Position numbers and translations under genes: made by a program. Below the pieces are notes generated by a model. The model saw only the letters and a program-made list of their open reading frames with translations, did no database searches and was not told where the DNA came from. Positions 5,621 to 10,089 of a stretch of DNA of 10,089 nt are shown piece by piece. This DNA comes from Lachnospiraceae bacterium UBA5895 (GTDB lineage: Bacteria > Bacillota > Clostridia > Lachnospirales > Lachnospiraceae), in NCBI GenBank assembly GCA_002431915.1, contig DJEP01000015.1, positions 1-10,089 on the forward strand, in the 5' to 3' direction. Numbering within the stretch: position 1 is the stretch's first letter; each line of letters opens with the position of its first letter.

Positions 5621-6382
5621 ATGGAACAGGATATGATCAGTATTGTGGTGCCGGTGTACCGGGCAGAAAAATATATTGAAGAGACCATGGACTGTGTGCG
5701 CGCCCAGACCTATATGAACTGGGAACTGCTGTTGATCGAAGACTGCGGTCCGGATCAGAGCAGACAGCGGATCGAGGAGTATATACAGCGCACCGGGGAT
5801 GGCAGGATACGACTGCTGACCCAACCGACGAATCTGGGAGCGGCGAGAGCGCGGAACCTGGGCGTGAATGAGGCAAAGGGACGGTATCTTGCCTATCTGG
5901 ATGCGGATGATCTGTGGGTGCCGGACAAACTGGAGAAGGAACTGGATTTTCTGAAGGAAAGACAGGCTGCCTTCGTATTCACCGGATACGAGTTCGCAGA
6001 CGAGAACGGCAAGGGTACCGGGAAGGTGGTTCATGTCCCTGCCACTATTACTTATAAAGAAGCACTGAAAAATACCACGATTTTCACCAGTACCGTGATG
6101 TTTGACATGGAGCATTTGACCAAAGAGCAACTGCAGATGCCCCAGATCAAAAGCGAGGATACCGCTCTGTGGTGGAGAATACTGCGGCAGGGTTATGTGG
6201 CTTGTGGTTTGGATGAAAATTTGGTAAAATATCGGAGAGCGGGGAAATCCCTGTCTTCCAATAAGATAGAAGCTCTGCGCAGGATCTGGAATTTGTACCG
6301 TAAGGCAGAGGGAATGTCGGTGATAAACAGCGCATGGCATTTCTGCTTCTGGGCGGTAAGAGCAGTGCAGCGGAGAATATAG
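5621..6382 (+). CDS. GT2 glycosyltransferase, TuaG-like
   Basis: This 253-residue cytoplasmic or membrane-associated GT2 enzyme has the size and layout of TuaG-type teichuronic acid transferases. The nucleotide-sugar fold spans about 6-200: SIVVPVYRAEKYI (7-19), RAQTYMNWELLLIEDC (27-42), NLGAARARNLG (71-81), the metal-binding LDADDLW (93-99) and SEDTALWW (178-185), where Asp180 is the likely base region. In the first loop GPDQS replaces the usual GS-TD. The tail is basic and ends in RRI. It would add a sugar to the undecaprenyl-linked repeat unit; donor and acceptor are not known. ATG 5621 has AAAGG (5603-5607) at a long 13-nt spacing, and ATG 5633 is a possible alternative 4 codons later; both keep the full domain. 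The stop lies 14 bp before the next start. Confidence 0.85.
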   Translation: MEQDMISIVVPVYRAEKYIEETMDCVRAQTYMNWELLLIEDCGPDQSRQRIEEYIQRTGDGRIRLLTQPTNLGAARARNLGVNEAKGRYLAYLDADDLWVPDKLEKELDFLKERQAAFVFTGYEFADENGKGTGKVVHVPATITYKEALKNTTIFTSTVMFDMEHLTKEQLQMPQIKSEDTALWWRILRQGYVACGLDENLVKYRRAGKSLSSNKIEALRRIWNLYRKAEGMSVINSAWHFCFWAVRAVQRRI

Positions 6383-6396
6383 AAGGATGCCGGGGC

Positions 6397-7905
6397 ATGA
6401 GTCTGAACCCGCATGAGCATCAAAGTATGGAAACAGATTTGGAGGAGTTTGTCTTGGATACAAACGGTAATTTTTATGTGAACAGATTGCGGAGAAGGGA
6501 ATCCTTCAAGCGATTGATCAATATAGGACTGTCAGCGATCTGCCTGTTTCTGGAGATCGCGTTGTTTGCGTATATGTGGCAGTTTCATTTCCAGTTCCAG
6601 CTGGTAGACCCCTTACAGCAGATCTGGTACAGAGGGTTCCTTTTGGAGAACGGTATCTACAGCGTGATACTGATCTTTTTCTCTGTGACTTACGGAGGTA
6701 TGCGGCTGGGATATCTGAAAAATACGGAGATCATCTTCTCCCAGGTATTCGCCACCTTGATGGCGGACATGCTGATCTATGCGGAGCTGTGTATGATGGC
6801 GCGAAGCATTTTCCCGCCGGACATGTTCCTGCTGATGGTATTCCTGCAGATCATAGCGGTCATTATCTATGCCAATATTGCGAATAAGATCTACCGGACG
6901 GCATTCCCTCCCAGAGAGCTGATGCTGATCCACGGGGATCGTCCTATTGAGGATATCTGTAAAAAGTTTGAGAGCCGTAAGGATAAGTACAAGATCACAA
7001 AATGCGAACATATCAAAAAGGGTGCGGAAGAACTGTGCCGTGAGATTTTAAAGGATTACCAGAACGGTGAGATCACTGCGGTAGTCATCTGGGATATCAA
7101 TGAGAAAGACCGCAACACGATTCTGAAATTCTGTTACGCACGTTCCGTCAGAGTCTATGTTATGCCTAAAATATCAGATGTTATTTTAGTGGGATCCGAG
7201 GAATTACACGTATTTGATACGCCAATCCTGCTGACCAGGGAATATTCCTTAAGCATGGAACAGCGGTTTATCAAGAGATCCATCGACGTGATTTGTTCCG
7301 TGATTCTGCTGGTGGTGACATCTCCACTGATGCTGCTGACAGCACTGGCAATCAAGCTGTATGACGGAGGCCCCGTATTGTACAAGCAGGTACGCTGCAC
7401 CATCGGTCAGAGAGAATTCTACATCATGAAATTCCGCAGTATGCGTACCGATGCGGAAAAAGACGGCGTGGCGCGCCTGGCACAGAAGAATGACAACCGT
7501 ATCACACCGGTAGGCAAGGTGATCCGTAAGTGCAGACTGGACGAGCTGCCACAGCTGATCAATATCCTGCGGGGAGATATGTCTTTCATCGGCCCGCGAC
7601 CGGAGCGTCCGGAGATTATTGCCCAGTATACCGAAGTCATGCCGGAATTTGCATTCCGTATGAAGGTGAAGGCGGGGCTGGCGGGATTCGCCCAGGTATA
7701 TGGTAAATATAACACCTCTCCTTATGATAAATTAAAACTGGATTTAACATATATCGAAAATTATTCAGTATGGCTGGATCTGAAGCTGATGCTTCTGACC
7801 CTGAAAGTGCTGTTCTGGCCGGACAGCACAGAGGGCGTCGAGAGCGAACAGGTAACAGCCTTCAAGGCAGAGTATGATGGCCGTGCGGAAAAAGATGATG
7901 ACTGA
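6397..7905 (+). CDS. Polyprenyl-phosphate phosphosugar transferase (WbaP/WcaJ-type, initiating)
   Basis: This 502-residue membrane enzyme is predicted to transfer a sugar phosphate from a nucleotide sugar to undecaprenyl phosphate, the first step of repeat-unit assembly. The N-terminal half has about four helices (about 42-62, 86-105, 112-134, 143-166) and a cytoplasmic alpha/beta region (about 172-285) of the CoA-binding-like type. The catalytic bacterial sugar transferase domain runs from about 288: KRSIDV (293-298), a helix with TSP (308-310), KFRSMRTDAE (345-354), LDELPQL (381-387) carrying the Asp382-Glu383 pair equivalent to the catalytic dyad of PglC, and FIGPRPERPE (397-406). ATG 6397 has AGAAGGA (6381-6387) 9 nt upstream; a start at 6334 would overlap the GT2 gene and has no ribosome site. 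The stop is 19 bp before the Wzz-like gene. The sugar is unknown. Confidence 0.93.
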   Translation: MSLNPHEHQSMETDLEEFVLDTNGNFYVNRLRRRESFKRLINIGLSAICLFLEIALFAYMWQFHFQFQLVDPLQQIWYRGFLLENGIYSVILIFFSVTYGGMRLGYLKNTEIIFSQVFATLMADMLIYAELCMMARSIFPPDMFLLMVFLQIIAVIIYANIANKIYRTAFPPRELMLIHGDRPIEDICKKFESRKDKYKITKCEHIKKGAEELCREILKDYQNGEITAVVIWDINEKDRNTILKFCYARSVRVYVMPKISDVILVGSEELHVFDTPILLTREYSLSMEQRFIKRSIDVICSVILLVVTSPLMLLTALAIKLYDGGPVLYKQVRCTIGQREFYIMKFRSMRTDAEKDGVARLAQKNDNRITPVGKVIRKCRLDELPQLINILRGDMSFIGPRPERPEIIAQYTEVMPEFAFRMKVKAGLAGFAQVYGKYNTSPYDKLKLDLTYIENYSVWLDLKLMLLTLKVLFWPDSTEGVESEQVTAFKAEYDGRAEKDDD

Positions 7906-7924
7906 GAAGAAAAAAGGAGGCACC

Positions 7925-9034
7925 ATGGAAGCAAGCTATGGTAAGGAACCCTTTGATCTGCGGCTGGCGGTCTTGTGCTTATGCCGTAATCTGTGGAAAA
8001 TACTGGCGGTGACAGTACTGGGAACGGTACTGTTCGGCGGCGGTTATTATGTCAAAAATGTGTTGCTGCAGCCTAGGTCCGGGTATGCGGCTTCTTCCAC
8101 TTATAAGGTAGAATATTTTGAGAACCCCAATGCGGCAGGAGCCTACTATATCAACGAGGCTACCTGGAACAGCCTGATCCATACCGGAGAATTTTTGGAC
8201 GGTGTGGAGACACATCTGCAGGAGGCGGCTGACCGGGGAGAGAACATATCAGCAGATATCCTGGCGATGGGAAGAGAGAGCATCTCCAATGCGCTTTCCG
8301 CTACACTTCCTTCCGATTTCAGTATTCCCGTGACGAAAGTCATCATGCAGGATCCCGAGAAGAGTGTGGCACTGGCAGAAGCGGTGGAAGAGACCATGTG
8401 TAATGAATTCGCAGAGACCATAGCGGAGATCCGGCTGATCAAAGTGCTGGATCATGGCAGCCGGGCGGAAGCGGTAGTGCCGGATGTGCGGACACTCCGC
8501 GCCGTAATACTTGCAGCAGTCGTATCGTTATTTTTGTCTGTGATGGTCTCCCTTCTGTGGGAATTATCCAGGGACAGTATCAGACTGCCGGCAACACTGC
8601 GCAGGCGCTACGGACTGAACAGCCTCGGGACGGTGAACAGTGCAGGATTTACGGAAAATGTGAAGTACCTGCTGCAGAAAGCGGCGGAGCGTAAGGAAGT
8701 ACAGGAGACGGAGAAACTTACCGTAGCGGTATGCGGTGCACTGCCGGAGGCAGATCCTCAGGAAATCGTGACAGCATTAGAGAAAAAATTGCCCGGTGTG
8801 TCCTGGCTGGCGGTACCGAGCCCTCTGTTATGCCCTGAGAGCGGCGCGGCTCTGCGGAAGTCGGATGTGGTGCTTCTGGCGGTGCCTGCGGGAGACTACG
8901 TTGGCAAACAGTTAGAGGCTGTGCTGGAATATCTGATTCCGCAGGATTGCCCGGTGACCGGTGCATTTTTATGGAATGCGGATGAAAAACTGATCCGCAG
9001 ATATTATTTTCTCCCGGGAGGAACACAGGAATGA
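7925..9034 (+). CDS. Wzz-like chain-length protein with degenerate tyrosine-kinase domain
   Basis: This 369-residue protein has the Wzz/CapA layout: helix 1 at about 22-44, an outside domain (about 45-190) and helix 2 at about 191-213. Just after helix 2, SIRLPATLRRRYGLNSLGT matches the family's TIR-P--LERRLG-PVLGT linker. The C-terminal part (about 265-362) follows a bacterial tyrosine kinase (BY-kinase) pattern: TVAVCGALP (266-274) where active kinases have TSALPGEGKS, SDVVLLAVPAGD (313-324) where they have the DGVLLVVR-AG strand, and GAFLWNADEKLIRRYYF at the end. The P-loop glycine-lysine-Ser/Thr is missing (ALPEADPQE), and no Walker A' DAD is seen, so ATP binding is unlikely. Two adjacent tyrosines (360-361) replace the usual tyrosine cluster. 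It probably controls polymer length and may scaffold the complex; loss of kinase function is inference. ATG 7925 has AAAGGAGG (7913-7920) 4 nt upstream. The next gene overlaps by 4 nt. Confidence 0.85.
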   Translation: MEASYGKEPFDLRLAVLCLCRNLWKILAVTVLGTVLFGGGYYVKNVLLQPRSGYAASSTYKVEYFENPNAAGAYYINEATWNSLIHTGEFLDGVETHLQEAADRGENISADILAMGRESISNALSATLPSDFSIPVTKVIMQDPEKSVALAEAVEETMCNEFAETIAEIRLIKVLDHGSRAEAVVPDVRTLRAVILAAVVSLFLSVMVSLLWELSRDSIRLPATLRRRYGLNSLGTVNSAGFTENVKYLLQKAAERKEVQETEKLTVAVCGALPEADPQEIVTALEKKLPGVSWLAVPSPLLCPESGAALRKSDVVLLAVPAGDYVGKQLEAVLEYLIPQDCPVTGAFLWNADEKLIRRYYFLPGGTQE

Positions 9035-9825
9035 AGGTAGAGGTTCTGGCATCTGTGATGAATACCACACTCCCGGAGACAGTGGAACATATGAACCTGC
9101 AGTCGGATGCAGTGATCGTGAATCAGTGCGACCGGATGGCTAGTGAAGAAATGCAGATATCTTCGGGGAACGGAGAGTCCCGGATCCGGTTCTTAAGCTT
9201 CCCGGACAGAGGGATCGGCAGAAGCCGTAATGAGGCAATTCTGCGGGCAGAGGGAGACATCTGCCTTTTTTCGGATGCGGATATTGTATATGAGGATGGC
9301 TACGAAGCAGCGATTCTGGCAGAATTCGAGAGGAATCCCGAAGCAGATATGATCATTTTTAACATTACCGTGGAGAAAGAACGCAGGACGTATCACATTA
9401 CGGAGCGGAAACGGGTACACTGGTATAATTGCGGACGCTACGGGGCGGTAAGCTTTGCCATCCGCAGAGACAGATTGTTGGAATCCGGGATCACTTTTTC
9501 ACTTCTGTTTGGCGGTGGTGCGAAATACAGCAATGGCGAGGACAGCCTGTTTTTGACAGAATTTCTAAAAAAAGGATACCGTGTCTATACCGCACCTGTG
9601 ACCATCGGCAGGGAAGAGGCGGGAGAATCCAGCTGGTTCCGGGGCTATAATGAGAAGTTTTTCCACGACAGAGGAGTGCTGTACCATTATCTGTACGGCA
9701 GACTGGAGTGGATCCTGGCACTGCGTTTCCTCTATGCGCATAAAGGCACGCTGTGTGCCGATGTCCCCCTGAAGCAGGCAAAATGTTGGATGCGGGAAGG
9801 CATCCGCGAGGCGAAACGCCGATAG
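9031..9825 (+). CDS. Atypical GT2 glycosyltransferase
   Basis: This 264-residue protein has a GT2 core with FSDADIVYE (80-88), the metal-binding DAD at 82-84, GIGRSRNEAIL (61-71) and NGEDSLFL (168-175). Its N-terminus is unusual: VEVLASVMNTT (3-13) and DAVIVNQCD (26-34) replace the common VSVIIPVYN and DDGSTD segments. I recall a clade of such transferases in Bacillota that begin with V-VLVSTMN and carry VVNQCD. It likely adds a sugar to the repeat unit; specificity is unknown. ATG 9031 overlaps the stop of the Wzz-like gene (ATGA) with GGGAGGA (9016-9022) 8 nt upstream. The tail is basic, ending AKRR. A short 61-bp gap follows, with a tandem CCGATAG at the stop codon. Confidence 0.82.
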   Translation: MKVEVLASVMNTTLPETVEHMNLQSDAVIVNQCDRMASEEMQISSGNGESRIRFLSFPDRGIGRSRNEAILRAEGDICLFSDADIVYEDGYEAAILAEFERNPEADMIIFNITVEKERRTYHITERKRVHWYNCGRYGAVSFAIRRDRLLESGITFSLLFGGGAKYSNGEDSLFLTEFLKKGYRVYTAPVTIGREEAGESSWFRGYNEKFFHDRGVLYHYLYGRLEWILALRFLYAHKGTLCADVPLKQAKCWMREGIREAKRR

Positions 9826-9886
9826 ACCGATAGGATGAAAGAAAATATCCTGAGAAAATATCTAGACAGGAAGAAAGGAGCCCCAC

Positions 9887-10089
9887 ATGGAGAAAAGTGC
9901 ACTGGTATATATCGTACTGACGGCGGTAACGATTGCCTTTGGCTATTGTGTAAGTAACAGTGCTTATACGGCGGGATATCTGTCCGGCAGACGCCTGCCC
10001 GGTACCAGTGTGGGCTATGACAGACAGCAGGCGAGGAACCTCGTTGCGGAGATCGCTATCTTCGGGCTGCTGTCAGGGGTATCTGCCTG
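9887..10089 (+). CDS. Start of a polytopic membrane protein, perhaps EpsG-like polymerase (partial)
   Basis: The reading frame stays open from ATG 9887 to the window edge (67 codons). AGGAAGAAAGGAG (9868-9880) lies 6 nt upstream. Residues about 5-20 form one hydrophobic helix, followed by a polar stretch with SGRRLPG, and a second hydrophobic segment begins about residue 54 (AEIAIFGLLSGVSA). This shape, with arginine-rich loop and a second helix, is like the start of EpsG-family polysaccharide polymerases, whose next residues typically read as a conserved R-VG-D-Y motif; that part is beyond the edge. A flippase or another membrane protein is possible. It is co-directional with the operon. Confidence 0.55.
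   Translation, partial: MEKSALVYIVLTAVTIAFGYCVSNSAYTAGYLSGRRLPGTSVGYDRQQARNLVAEIAIFGLLSGVSA

Noticed and set aside
5597..6463. Long open frame on the minus strand opposite the TuaG-like gene
   Set aside because: It runs antisense to a clear GT2 gene, has no recognisable domain and is Pro/His/Ser-rich as shadow frames often are.
2056..8337. Exact 0A-box cores TGACGAA at 2056-2062 and 8331-8337
   Set aside because: Both are inside well-supported coding regions far from promoters; they show how often the short core occurs by chance.

Overview
The window looks like a chromosomal exopolysaccharide/capsule locus from a spore-forming or spore-derived Gram-positive anaerobe, most likely a Lachnospiraceae-type member of Clostridia. 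Reasons: strong AGGAGG-type ribosome binding sites, a Spo0A-type DNA-binding domain, a DUF3048 lipoprotein next to a divergent PAP2 protein, and surface-polysaccharide genes typical of that group. No IS element, CRISPR, tRNA or rRNA is visible. The genus cannot be fixed from the sequence alone.

Left part, minus strand (107-1780): two genes, probably one transcript. A small divergent-PAP2 membrane protein comes first, followed 36 bp later by a DUF3048 (YerB-like) lipoprotein. The flank at 1-106 holds only small inverted repeats.

Middle, plus strand: a divergent intergenic region (1781-1985) carries a good housekeeping promoter for a GtrB/DPM1-type polyprenyl-phosphate sugar synthase (1986-2915). 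Next comes an AT-rich gap with a 12-bp inverted repeat, then a 125-residue gene starting with TTG that encodes only the DNA-binding effector domain of Spo0A (3087-3464). It ends at a strong Rho-independent terminator (3539-3589), so it is its own transcription unit.

Right part, plus strand (3609 to the edge): a fresh promoter (TTGTCA-17-TAAGAT) drives a tightly packed operon. In order it encodes: two overlapping membrane proteins that look like the halves of one DUF6077/GT-C-like protein (3681-4598, 4595-5524); a TuaG-like GT2 (5621-6382); a polyprenyl phosphosugar transferase that would start the repeat unit (6397-7905); a Wzz-like chain-length protein whose C-terminal tyrosine-kinase-like domain has lost its ATP-binding motifs (7925-9034); a second, atypical GT2 (9031-9825); and the start of a polytopic protein that may be the EpsG-type polymerase (9887 to the edge).

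Working model (inference): the phosphosugar transferase loads the first sugar on undecaprenyl phosphate, the GT2 enzymes extend it, the membrane proteins act on lipid-linked sugars at the membrane, the partial gene polymerises, and the Wzz-like protein sets length. The points of most interest are the receiver-less Spo0A effector placed at the head of the operon, the split membrane protein, and the pseudokinase-like Wzz.
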